From Orobanche coerulescens (Eukaryota; Streptophyta; Magnoliopsida; Lamiales; Orobanchaceae), in assembly GCA_033398695.1 (NCBI GenBank), contig JAWKAU010000045.1, positions 124,001 through 188,000 on the forward strand: a stretch of 64,000 nucleotides of DNA, read 5' to 3'. Of the stretch, positions 54,923 through 64,000 are shown piece by piece. Within the stretch, counting starts at the first letter, position 1; each line of letters begins with the position of its first letter. Both the position numbers and the translations under genes were made by a program. The notes under the pieces were generated by a model. It saw only the letters and a list, made by a program, of their open reading frames with translations, was not told the origin of the DNA and made no database searches.

Positions 54923-57900
54923 TGCCTCGATCTAGGTATATTGCTCTACCTTCGTAGGATCTGTCAAAGGCAAGAATCCAGTCTTCTAGATGGGTGATCC
55001 GATCTCCTCTTCTATGCTTGGATTTCATTTCTTGCTGGAGAGGAAGCTTTCCTTCTTCTAACATCTTCGTGAATTTGTCTGCAGCCTCCGCTAATGTTTT
55101 ATAACCTTTAAAGATGGGGGATTCCCTGACGAGTTTAACAAAATATCTCATCAGTTCATTTCTCCTCCATAGCTTCACTTCTTCAGCAGTTGGATGGCGG
55201 TTGGTTGGCAGACGAATCTCAGAAGGTCTTTGGATTAAGCTTTGCCATGGGACATTGGGATCATGGAACTCAGATCGAGAACCTGAAATCCTAGAACTTT
55301 GAGAGGGAGGGGCTAGTTTATTCAGTTCAGCAGTAATGCTGTCTTGAGCAGCATTAAATTCCCTTTCGAGCTGGAGCCTTGTTCTCCTTGCTTCTTCTCT
55401 CGCTTCATCCCCCTTTTTGGCGTCATCAAGAGGTTCTAGGATCTCCAGTGCGACATCCTGTTTCGTCTCAATGTTTGTCATTCTCTCGACAAGGGTGGGG
55501 AGCACCTACGACATATCTTTAATACTTTTGTCATGGGATCGAAGCTGGGAAGATGTTTCAATCATGGCAGATGCTGTCTTGGCCTCGGATATGCGCGTTT
55601 TGGATGCCTCTTCTCTCAGGAGTTGCTCTTGTTTTTCTTGGAGATTCTTCAAGGCTTGCTTGAAGACTTCTGGAAAAACAGTGAAGGCTTGGACTATGCG
55701 AGAGACTTCATGCTGTAATCCAGTCATCTCTTCAACAGCAGAAGTGTGCATCCAATTCTTAGCTTTTTCCACTGAATACAGGGCATTAACTGCATCCTGG
55801 ATAAAGATGGTTTGAAGGCCAAGAGCACGCAATCGCTCTTTCCTAGCAGCAGTGCTGGGAGAATCCGGCTTCGCAAAATCTTCGGCTCCATTCAACCTCC
55901 TCAAATTCACGGTAGGGCGTGAATTCAGTTGGACATCCTCAGGTGTAGTACCGTCGTCGGATTCCACGGTTGATGGGGCAGGAGCAGCTGAAGCGGGTTC
56001 GGCGGCAGGAGGTGCTGCATTCTCCTGTTGCGAAGAGGTGTCTGTAGACATGGGTACAGGAGGGACTGATTCATCCTGTTGTCTCTCAGATTCTGCCTGT
56101 TCCGGCAGAGGGACTGATTCCTCTTGCTGGACGGCGCGTGATACTTCTTCTTCTTCTGCGGCAGTAGGATCGGGTGTCTGTTCCGAAATAATTTCTTCTT
56201 CCTCGACTTGAGGGACTGATTCCTCATCGTCAGGAATATTCTCTTGCTATGGCGAAGGGGGCTCACTTCAGTTTGATGGCCCTTCGTCATTCTTGGTTTG
56301 AGAGGCTTCTCTGTCCTGAGCCTCCTCAAGACTCATTCTCAGACCTGCCCGTAAGGCATCATCATCGTCGTCTGAGTCGTGGTCTTCTTTTGGATCTTGG
56401 GGAGAGTCCTCGGACTTATCTTTTCCTTTTCTTCTGGCATATGATTTTTGCAAAAGATGGCTTTCAATCAATTATTTGCAGTAGAGATTGTCCCATTGGA
56501 TCATGGCATCAACTTCGGTCGAGTCCGTCACTTCCAATACAAATCTTTCTTCATGGCTCCAGTCACTCCAGTTGTATAAGGTGTCGTATGGAGCTAGCCT
56601 GTAGCTTTTCCATTGAAGGAATCTTTCATAAGCATGATCAATCTGCACAGAGAGAAGGGTTTTGTTGATAATAGTGTCCGGGGAGGGACTGCGTATAATG
56701 TCTGAGTCCGCTGTAGTGAGGGGTTCCTCTACAGGTGTGGGATCCTGTAGGGAAGAGGGATTCCTTACAGGGGATGGTGCCTCGAAGGAAGGTGGATCCT
56801 GTACGAGTGTGGAATCCCGCAGAGGAGAGTTAGCTGTTGGCTCCAGAGGGGCAGCCGACTTGCTAGAGTCTTCCAAGTTGGCAGATGTCCGATCATCCGT
56901 CTTAGCGGCCAAAGGCTCAGGATCTACTGTTGATACAGTAGCGGGCACCTCTTCCACAGGGGTTGGGCCCTGAGGTATTTGTTCAGTAGGGTTGCGCCAC
57001 GGTAGAAGCTTCCTCGGAGGTTTTTGTGGATTTAGCTTTGGAAAGCTTCCTTAGCTTCCTTTTCGGCTTCTCAGTAGCAGTTGGTGTCTTGCTGTGAGAT
57101 CTTTTTCTTTTCCTTGAAGATTCCACAATCTGGGACTTCAAAGAAACATCCCTTGGATCTTCAGACACGGGCATACTTCGTACGGATGGATGGTTGCAAA
57201 CCAGAGTGCTCTGGTTATAGGCTGTAGGCTTGATGCCTCCTAAGTAGATCCAGGAGCTTATTTTCTTCGCATCTGCGGATTGTGAAATTCCGCATTTCGA
57301 CAAAATATGGTTTAAAAATAAACCAAACGATTTCTTTTGAGTGGCAGGATTGGATACTTCTTCCTGCAAGCGCTTCAAAATAATCTGGCACCAATTGACC
57401 TTTTAACAAGTCAAAATCGCAACCATCATTCTAAATCTCAGATTTGTGCACATTTCAAATGCACCAGTGCGATTCTTGATTATTCTGCAACAAAAATCAT
57501 GCAAGTACACATATGGCAAACATAAATTCTTCTTGTGACAGGTGGTGTGAACCACGTCAACCGTAGCTGAGCCGGTGAACAGGCCATAGTACTTGGTTAT
57601 CAGCTCTTGAGACCCAAAAGTCTCATGTTCTTCCATGGTCAGGCCATCAGCGGGCAGCCTATAAATGTTCTGAAGAAGATCTCGATTGATGCAGATCTCC
57701 ACTCCTTGAATGATAGCAGTGATGTCAGTGACGTGGCCTCCCTAGGCCAGCGACAGAAAACGAACGGCGGCGTTGTGGTAAAAGTCCTCAACCAAGTGAA
57801 CGTCGTATTTCTCGGCAGATTGACTCCCAAGGCGGTAGAGGCCTTGCTGACAAAGTCTTGTGATGATGAACTCAATTGGTTCGACATCATTGGTTTCAGA

Positions 57901-57996
57901 GAGAATATGCTCGATGACGACAGATCTTGAGAAGATCCGTCCATCGATGATGTTGGAGGATTTCTTGAGAGCGGGAGAAGATGTCTGAGCAGCCAT
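54923..57996 (-). pseudogene. Element V: extra ORF of about 1,050 codons (decayed), function unknown
   Basis: From ATG 57994-57996 one frame runs to the Z insertion with in-frame stops at 57742, 57403, 56472, 56268, 56247 and 55506 (lowest base) and one frameshift near 56985. N-terminal 330 residues look globular (LPADGLTMEEHE, FRMMVAILT, SWIYLGGIKP). A basic stretch follows (RKRKRSHSK, KPKRKLRKL), like a nuclear signal. Then come Pro/Glu-rich repeats with EESVPQ, EESVPL and DESVPP, and a charged helical region likely to form a coiled coil (about 55505-55300). I see no signal peptide or membrane segment, so an envelope role is not supported. Similar proteins may exist in Lamiales annotations; that is recollection. 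Confidence 0.75.
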
Positions 57997-58133
57997 TGGT
58001 GATTCTCAAGAAAATATGAAAGAGATTAAGAGAAATTTGTAGTAAAACACAGAAAAATTTGTAGGTTGTATTTGCTTGAGTGCTCTTAAATTTTGCAGAA
58101 AGCGTAAAGAGTCTCAAATGGTAGTATCAGTCC

Positions 58134-58141
58134 TTTTATAG
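58134..58141 (-). promoter_or_regulatory. TATA box in front of the extra ORF of V
   Basis: The minus strand reads CTATAAAA about 138 bp upstream of the ATG, leaving room for a leader of about 110 nt. This would give the extra ORF its own transcript. There is no LTR between it and the ATG. Confidence 0.6.
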
Positions 58142-58242
58142 TGGGCGGCGAAGTAGGTTTTACAGAGTAAGAATGGTCAGATTTTAATGGATGGGAGCCG
58201 GTTTTTGAAAAGAACGGTCACGATGAACAGAGTGTAACTAGT

Positions 58243-59337
58243 ACAATTGCGGGAGCACTTCCGAGAGTAGATAAATAATACAAGATTTGCCGGGTTTGTT
58301 AGGCCCGGGCTTGAATGCTCTCGCGAGATGTTATTAATACAAATATTCGTGGATACAAGTATTAATGAGAGAAATCTAAATACAATGAGTGTAAAAAGAC
58401 TCTGTTAATCCGGCTCTTGAGCGAAGCTTGGTGTTCTTCGTCCCCGCCGATAATCTGCTGGATGAGATAGGCCGGGAGAAGTAAGACCGAAAGATAGCTG
58501 TTTCCAAGAGTTGGATGTTAGCCAAGTGCTATATATTGTCTCTGTCTTGTGTGCTTGAATCGCGATATTGCGGAAGAAGTGTCCAAGTGCAGGGTGCCTT
58601 GCTTATATAGGGACAGCCGGGTCCTGTCCTTTAGTGGCCGATCGCCTGCCGGCCATTATAATAATCTGCCGATCGCCTGCCGGCAAATATTATAACGGGG
58701 CGATCTCCTGGGCTGTCGGGCTAAAGTCCAAGAAAGATGCTGGCTGTCGGGCTAAAGTCCAAGGAAGAGGCACAGTGGCGGTCCAATAAGGAGCCATCAC
58801 GTGTCCGGAATCAGTCAACATGCGGCCCTACTGACAAGCTTTCGGCGGCCTGTCGGCTGGTGGAGAGAATCTGTCAGATTGTGGTCAATGGCCCGTGATT
58901 CGCGGATCTTGTCCCGGATCTTGCACGTGGTGTCAGTCTTGAGGCTCGGTCTGCGCCGACTGGATGGCCATCGGTGGAGATCGACATGAGGCGGTCGTCG
59001 CTAGCTGATCATCAGAGGTCGCCATCGGCCAGTGGATGAAGGTCGGCAATGGTCAGTCGCCAGGAGTCGGTCGCTGAGTACCGGGAGGGGATCGTCCATT
59101 AGTAGATCGCCAGGGGTCGGTCGCCGAGTATCGAGAGGCGATCGTATCTGAGGTTGATCGCTCGATACCGGGACTTGTCCTGGGGCCTTCGGTTGGCTAG
59201 TCTAGCATGTTCGCTGGGCCAAGGCTTGGTCGCACAGTCGTGATCGGCGGACACTGCCTTGGGCGATCAGCGATGACTTCGGTCGCCCGACCTCCGAGGC
59301 GATCGCCGGTCGGAAGGTGTTAATTCTTGACACAACA
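58243..59337 (-). repeat. Element U: 3' LTR, slightly truncated
   Basis: It matches 61642-62730 and ends TTGACACAACA on the plus strand. The first 60 bp or so of the full LTR are missing at 58243. The adjacent polypurine tract reads GCTGGGGGGCAAT on the minus strand (59338-59350). GC-rich frames here are not credible genes. Confidence 0.85.
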
Positions 59338-59350
59338 ATTGCCCCCCAGC

Positions 59351-60160
59351 TTGCTCCTATGTTGAAGACATGGGGCGAGGTGGTTCTTGCTGGTGATCGT
59401 GTTCGGATGAGGACGGGCGATCTGAGCTGACTTAGGACTCGGACTTGGACTATCATGGTCGATTGGCTAGCTATCTTTCGGTCTTGTACCTGCAAAAACA
59501 ACATTGGCCGATCCTCCATGGAAACTTGGTGGTTTCGCTTGTTTGAGGGATCGTGCACAGTTGCGGAGATCGATGGACCGACTCCATGACCGTGTCTTGT
59601 TGCGCGAAGACATTGAGTGTCTCGTGACTCACTTTATTATGAGGGTCCTCTGTTAGGCTGCGCCTCGCCTCGTATTTAAACGAAGGGCGTTCGGTCTCGG
59701 TCTAGAGGAGTCCTTGCGCGGGGCAGCGTCGGATGAATCAACTCCACGCCCGCGGCTTGTTAGCTCTGCTTCCACCTCGGCCAGCCATGGAGATGGCCGA
59801 CCTCGACGGTGTACGTTGAGACGGGGTTGTGGCATGTGTCCACTGATTAATGTTGGAGAGCCCTCAGACTACGCCGGCCTCGTATTTAAACGAAGGGCGG
59901 GCGATCTTGGCCGAAAGGGACCTTGCATGACCGAAGCAGCCGGTTCCATCGACTGCCAGGGCCATGGCTTTATGATGTGCGGTGGAGGCGATCTTATGCC
60001 TTAGTCCGTCATGTTAGATGCTGGACTGTCGATGGCGATCGTGTCCACCGGGTTGCTGATAATGTTGCGATCTGGCCGGAAGACTGGCGATCGTCGCTCG
60101 GAGGCCGATCGCTTTATTCGTGGGTCGATATTGGCGATCGGGCGGTAGCTAGTCCCTCAT
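59351..60160 (-). other. Element U: interior downstream of gag, noncoding
   Basis: About 0.8 kb, GC-rich, with many CGATCG motifs. No pol domain could be read on either strand. A repeated GCCTCGTATTTAAACGAAGG stretch occurs near 59665 and 59877. Confidence 0.65.
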
Positions 60161-61062
60161 TTAAAATGGACTGTAGGCAGGGATCGAGTCCTCCGGCTCT
60201 GCTGGGTAGTAGTGATCGGGCTGGGAGACTGGAGGTCGTCGTACGGGCGCCGATCGCTCTACTCCTAGGCTGAGAAGAAGCCTCTGCCTGGACAGGAAAT
60301 CTGCGGCTCTAGCCCGGAAGGCTGCGTAGGTCGTCGGTAGGGTCTTCGTGAGATGCCTGAACATAGGCGAGAAGCCCTGAAAACCTCCTAGAACCGCGTA
60401 GAGGGCGGTCTCATCGCTTACGGGCTCGCCGTTGAGGATGATCCCGTCTACCCGGTCGATGTAGTCCGAGTCGGTCTCTTCTTCTCCCTGCCTGATTTGC
60501 ATCATGCGATGGCGACCTTCTGGCCGGCGACCACAGTGGCGAAGTGTTCGTGAAGACGTGCGCCCGGCTCGTTAAAGGAGCCAATGGACCGAGGTGGCAA
60601 TGAGGTGTACCAGGTGGGCGAGTCGTCTAGTGTCGGAGGAACATTCGGCACGGATCGCGTCGATGCCCCACACCCGGTCATGTAGATGTTGAACTTGTGC
60701 GAGTGTGTTTGGGGGTCGATCGCCCACAGTACGGGTGTCAGAGGAGGAGCGATCATGTGCTGCACCGGGGCGAGCTCGATGTCGATCGCGAGCGGCTCGC
60801 TCGGCTTCGCGATCGTCTTCATGGCGCCTGCCCCGGATTGCAGGAGCGCCTTCACGTCGTTGATCTGACGTTGCATTGCGGCAATCGCCTCGGCTCGGCT
60901 GCTTGCGGATCGGATTTGGGAGCGGGGGCCGAGGCGATCGTGTACCGACCTCCGGACTCCACTGCTGCCGATCTCGGGAATTTGGCGAGCGGGAGCCAGG
61001 CGGCTGGATCGCCTTGTGGGAGCCGGGTAGGCCGAGCTCCTGGTGACGGACACAAACTCCAT
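60161..61062 (-). pseudogene. Element U: gag
   Basis: Two overlapping open stretches (186 and 114 codons) form one retrotransposon gag. The first has a basic, Arg-rich N-terminus and ends with WYTSLPPRSIGSFNE and LHEHFATVVAGQK. The second has MMQIRQGEEETDSDYIDRVDG and LPTTYAAFRARAADFLSRQ. The join at 60502-60505 overlaps by a few bases, so one indel separates them. The order is that of the gag domain (retrotrans_gag type) of TAT-like elements. No zinc knuckle is visible. Confidence 0.82.
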
Positions 61063-61581
61063 CGTCTCGTAGCTGGGGCCGGGGCCCGATCGCCGAGTCG
61101 GAGTCGGCGCCCGTGCGATCGAGACAGACGTGCCCCAGGCCGGCGCCTCTTCTTGAGGGCGAGTGCCTCGTGGCGATCGCTAGGCCAGTAATGCCTTGTG
61201 CTTCCGCTTGGACCTCCGGCGGGAGGCAGGCGGCGGCGAGGCGCGTCGAGCACTCCGTCGCTCTTGAAGGGCGTGTGGCCTCTTGATCTGACCGTTGGTT
61301 CGAATCGCTCGAGCGAGAGGCTCGGGCCGCCATCCGTGGCGAGTCGGCGTCTCGACATGCGGCGTGCCTTCCACCATCAGTGCCCGGCTCGGGCCCCGGG
61401 GCAGGCAGGGTGCAGCCGGGCAGTGGTCGGCTTTCTTCGACGCGGAGGCGGAAGACATGTTTTTGAAGGATTTCTTTGAAGTGCGGTAAGTGTCACTTCA
61501 AGTATACGCCCGAAACAGTGAGTGTTCTTCGGGACGGTAGGTATAAAATCGAGGTTCATGCCCCCTTCCTCTAGCGCCAAT
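61063..61581 (-). other. Element U: 5' leader and primer site
   Basis: The minus strand reads TTGGCGCTAGAGGAAGGGGG next to the LTR (61562-61580), a TGG-starting primer site. The tRNA is not assigned; it is not the Met type. The rest, to the gag start, is GC-rich. Frames on both strands there are unsupported. Confidence 0.65.
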
Positions 61582-62730
61582 TGTTGTTGCCCAAAATATT
61601 TATCCGAAGATTATCTGTGGAAGACGGACAACAAACAACAATTGCGGGAGCACTTCCGAGAGTAGATAAATGATACAAGATTTGCCGGGTTTGTTAGGCC
61701 CGGGCTTGAATGCTCTCGCGAGATGTTATTAATACAAATATTCGTGGATACAAGTATTAATGAGAGAAATCTAAATACAATGAGTGTAAAAAGACTCTGT
61801 TAATCCGGCTCTTGAGCGAAGCTTGGTGTTCTTCGTCCCCGCCGATAATCTGCTGGATGAGATAGGCCGGGAGAAGTAAGACCGAAAGATAGTTGTTGCC
61901 AAGAGTTGGATGTTAGCCAAGTGCTGTATATTGTCTCTGTCTTGTGTGCTTGAATCGCGATATTGCAGAAGAAGTGTCCAAGTGCAGGGTGCCTTGCTTA
62001 TATAGGGACAGCCGGGTCCTGTCCTTTAGTGGCCGATCGCCTGCCGGCCATTATAATAATCTGCCGATCGCCTGCCGGCAAATATTATAACGGGGCGATC
62101 TCCTGGGCTGTCGGGCTAAAGTCCAAGAAAGATGCTGGCTGTCGGGCTAAAGTCCAAGGAAGAGGCTGGCACAGCTGGCGGTCGATAAGGAGCCATCACG
62201 TGTCCGAATCGGTCAACATGCGGCCCTACCGACAAGCTTTCGGCGGCTTTGTCGGTGGTGGAGAGAATCTGTCAGACTGTGGTCAATGGCCCGTGATTCG
62301 TGGATCTTGTCCCGGATCTTGCACGTGGTGTCAGTCTTGAGGCTCGGTCTGCGCCGACTGGATGGCCATCGGTGGAGATCGACATGAGGCGGTCGTCGCT
62401 AGCTGATCATCAGAGGTCGCCATCGGCCAGTGGATGAAGGTCGGCAATGGTCGGTCGCCAGGAGTCGGTCGCTGAGTACCGGGAGGGGATCGTCCATTAG
62501 TAGATCGCCAGGGGTCGGTCGCCGAGTATCGAGAGGCGATCGTATCTAAGGTTGATCGCTCGTCTGGGACTTGTCTGGGGCCTTGATTGCTTGATCTAGC
62601 ATGTCCGCTGGGCCAAGGCTTGGTCGCCTGGTCGCTGATCGGCAGACCTGCCTTGGACGATCGGCAGTGACTCGGTCGCCCGACCTCCGAGGCGATCGCC
62701 GGTCGGAAGGTGTTAATTCTTGACACAACA
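61582..62730 (-). repeat. Element U: complete LTR (shared)
   Basis: This 1,149-bp LTR starts TGTTGTTGCCCAAAAT and ends TTGACACAACA on the plus strand. Interior sequence lies on both sides, so it served two tandem copies. The palindromic units CCGATCGCCTGCCGGC are repeated near 62033 and 62063 and again in the other LTR. Confidence 0.88.
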
Positions 62731-62844
62731 ATTGCCCCCCAGCTTGCTCCTATGTTGAAGACATGGGGCAAGGTGGTTCGTGCTGGTGATCGTGTTCGGA
62801 TGAGGACGGGCGATCTGAGCTGACTTAGGACTCGGACTTGGACT
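62731..62844 (-). repeat. Element U: second copy of internal 3' end
   Basis: It matches 59338-59450 (polypurine tract and adjoining sequence) up to GGACTA, then jumps to inverted LTR. This is the remains of a second tandem copy of U. Confidence 0.85.
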
Positions 62845-63180
62845 AACATCCAACTCTTGGCAACAGCTATCTTTCGGTCTTACTTCTCCCGGCCTATCTC
62901 ATCCAGCAGATTATCGGCGGGGACGAAGAACACCAAGCTTCGCTCAAGAGCCGGATTAACAGAGTCTTTTTACACTCATTGTATCTAGATTTCTCTCATT
63001 AATACTTGTATCCACGAATATTTGTATTAATAACATCTCGCGAGAGCATTCAAGCCCGGGCCTAACAAACCCGGCAAATCTTGTATTATTTATCTACTCT
63101 CGGAAGTGCACCCGCAATTGTTGTTTGTTGTCCGTCTTCCAGCAGTATTAATCTTCGGATAAATATTTTGGGCAACAACA
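62845..63180 (+). repeat. Element U: inverted LTR fragment
   Basis: This 336-bp piece is the reverse complement of 61582-61916 with few changes and ends GGGCAACAACA. With the full LTR it forms an inverted repeat with a spacer of about 0.9 kb. Confidence 0.9.
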
Positions 63181-63584
63181 CACTTATCCATGGAATATTA
63201 AAATATGAGCGGGTCCCACTTCTGACATTTGTTGTTACCCTAAATGCCTGAAACGGCGGTTTTAAATGTTAAACAATTTGAAAATATTGCGGCTTTTGAG
63301 ATTCAGTTCTCCAGATGTCGTGTAAGGCATTTAATGTAAATGACATTTGACATTAAAATAGGGCACGTGGACAAAAATTATTTTAAAATGAAATATTATA
63401 ATATATATATATATATACTGAATCGAAATCCTATAGTATGTGCTGTATCCGCGACGATACATCGTTCCCCCTTAAAAGGTACATATAGGTTTTAATTCCA
63501 TACAACAACTTTTGGATTAATGCTGTATTCATGGGTCATACTGTATTCCCCCTTAATTATTGCACACATCAGCTGTAGGATGAT
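63181..63584 (-). other. Element V: pol-to-ORF spacer
   Basis: AT-rich noncoding spacer containing an (AT)n run (63402-63418) and several TCCCCCTT stretches, i.e. purine-rich on the element strand. No gene was found. Confidence 0.65.
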
Positions 63585-64000
63585 TCATATTTCTTTGTTC
63601 CCTACAGTGCTGTATTGAAGGCTCTGAGTGTACAGATAATTAATGGTGGATACTGTATCCTTGGTTCTTACAGCATTCCCCCTCAATTGTTGAGTAAAAG
63701 CAATAAAATACTTACAGGGAGTCGGCTGTAGCATTCCCAATTCTTGTCTAAGCATGTTGAATCTTGCTGTGTCGAGAGGCTTGGTGAAGATGTCGGCCAA
63801 CTGAATATCTGTATGAACGTTTTCAAGCCGAACATCCTTGTTCTCGACATGATTCCTTATGAAATGATGCTTCATATTGATATGCTTAGTGCGCGAGTGC
63901 AGGACAGGATTGTGCGTGATTGCAATTGCACTCATGCTATCACACATGATTGGCATCTCTCTGACTTCAATCCCATAATCTGACAACTATTGTTGCATCC
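63585..64000 (-). pseudogene. Element V: copia RNase H, C-terminal part of pol
   Basis: The frame reads SDYGIEVREMPIMCDSMSAIAITHNPVLHSRTKHINMKHHFIRNHV (given here only to mark the family by its CDSMSAI and SRTKHI motifs), then VHTDIQLADIFTKPL and the pol stop at 63585. These are hallmarks of the Ty1/copia RNase H, which degrades the RNA template. A TAG at 63987-63989 interrupts the frame just upstream, so the copy is probably inactive. The rest of pol lies to the right. Confidence 0.92.

Larger units (their letters stand above)
58243..63180 (-). mobile_element. Element U: gag-only LTR element, rearranged (shared LTR plus inverted LTR piece)
   Basis: In element direction (minus strand) the order is: an inverted LTR piece (62845-63180), an internal 3' fragment (62731-62844), a full LTR (61582-62730), an interior with gag only (59338-61581) and a second LTR lacking about 60 bp (58243-59337). 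No RT, integrase or protease is present, so it would depend on enzymes made elsewhere. Its gag and GGCGC-type primer site resemble the TAT/Ogre branch of Ty3/gypsy, an inference. It sits between pol and the extra ORF of V. Confidence 0.82.
39786..64000 (+). mobile_element. Element C: Ty1/copia element, 5' half, interrupted by V
   Basis: 5' LTR, tRNA-Met primer site, long leader, gag, protease and the start of integrase lie in this order on the plus strand up to 44136. Protease before integrase and the GAG-pre-integrase domain mark it as Ty1/copia. At 44137 it is cut inside the integrase by element V. RT, RNase H and the 3' LTR must lie beyond the right edge, after V ends. Stops and a lost start codon show it is dead. 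Confidence 0.85.
44137..64000 (-). mobile_element. Element V: Ty1/copia element with extra ORF, runs off the right edge
   Basis: Reading on the minus strand, the window contains the end of pol (RNase H), a spacer, a large third reading frame, a 3' untranslated stretch and the 3' LTR. The RNase H is of Ty1/copia type. Position of the extra frame between pol and the 3' LTR is the env-like place known from SIRE-type copia elements. V is cut by U (58243-63180) and Z (45871-54917). The 5' part is outside the window. Confidence 0.85.

Noticed and set aside
54923..57996. Viral-type envelope gene
   Set aside because: The position fits, but no signal peptide, membrane span or cysteine pattern is visible. 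Basic clusters and a coiled-coil region point elsewhere.
60572..61358. Long GC-rich open frames of 164-253 codons on both strands
   Set aside because: They overlap the gag frame of element U in other phases, are Arg/Pro/Ser-rich from base composition, and show no known domain.

Overview
The window is intergenic DNA from a large, repeat-rich plant nuclear genome. Nearly every base belongs to a transposable element: Ty3/gypsy elements with integrase C-terminal domains of chromovirus type, Ty1/copia elements, an RTE-type LINE, a CACTA DNA transposon and a gag-only LTR element. I found no ordinary host gene, rRNA, tRNA or CRISPR. Plant origin is shown by the initiator-tRNA-Met primer sites, LTRs over 2 kb, the plant RTE reverse transcriptase and the CACTA subterminal repeats. 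The extra reading frame of element V reminds me of uncharacterised proteins annotated in Lamiales, but that is memory only and weak evidence.

Layout, with working names. W (1-3569) is the 3' end of a gypsy element and its 2.76 kb LTR, sitting in the integrase of A1. Family A (3570-35424) is a head-to-tail gypsy array sharing LTRs: partial internal A1, LTR, internal A2, LTR, internal A3, LTR. The middle A LTR is split by an RTE LINE (12628-27771). The LINE is split by a solo copia-like LTR called X, and X is split by a minus-strand gypsy element Y (15121-23939). A 1.9 kb piece of LINE plus X is repeated on the far side of Y. To the right, a minus-strand gypsy LTR fragment G (35425-36128 and 39711-39785) holds a reverse solo LTR X, which holds a CACTA element (37738-39437). 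Copia element C starts at 39786. At 44137 it is broken by copia element V (minus strand), which runs past the right edge. V in turn holds gypsy element Z (45871-54917, 5-bp target duplication GTCAT) and a rearranged gag-only element U (58243-63180).

The order of insertion can be read from the nesting. On the left it is G, A, LINE, X, Y; on the right it is G, C, V, Z or U. Target duplications support the LINE (TCAGCAG), X (ACTAT), the CACTA element (AAC) and Z (GTCAT). Most coding regions carry stops and frameshifts. The best preserved are the Y gag-protease and Y integrase, the Z integrase tail and the LINE reverse transcriptase.

Three signals stand out. First, the LTRs of A, Y and Z each have an array of short palindromes or dyads just upstream of the TATA box. 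The sequence differs per family, and spacing is about 20-24 bp in A and Y. Second, V carries a decayed reading frame of about 1,050 codons downstream of pol with its own TATA box. Third, the array structures (shared LTRs in A and U, the duplicated segment around Y, the in-frame RNase H-integrase fusion in Z) record recombination as well as insertion.
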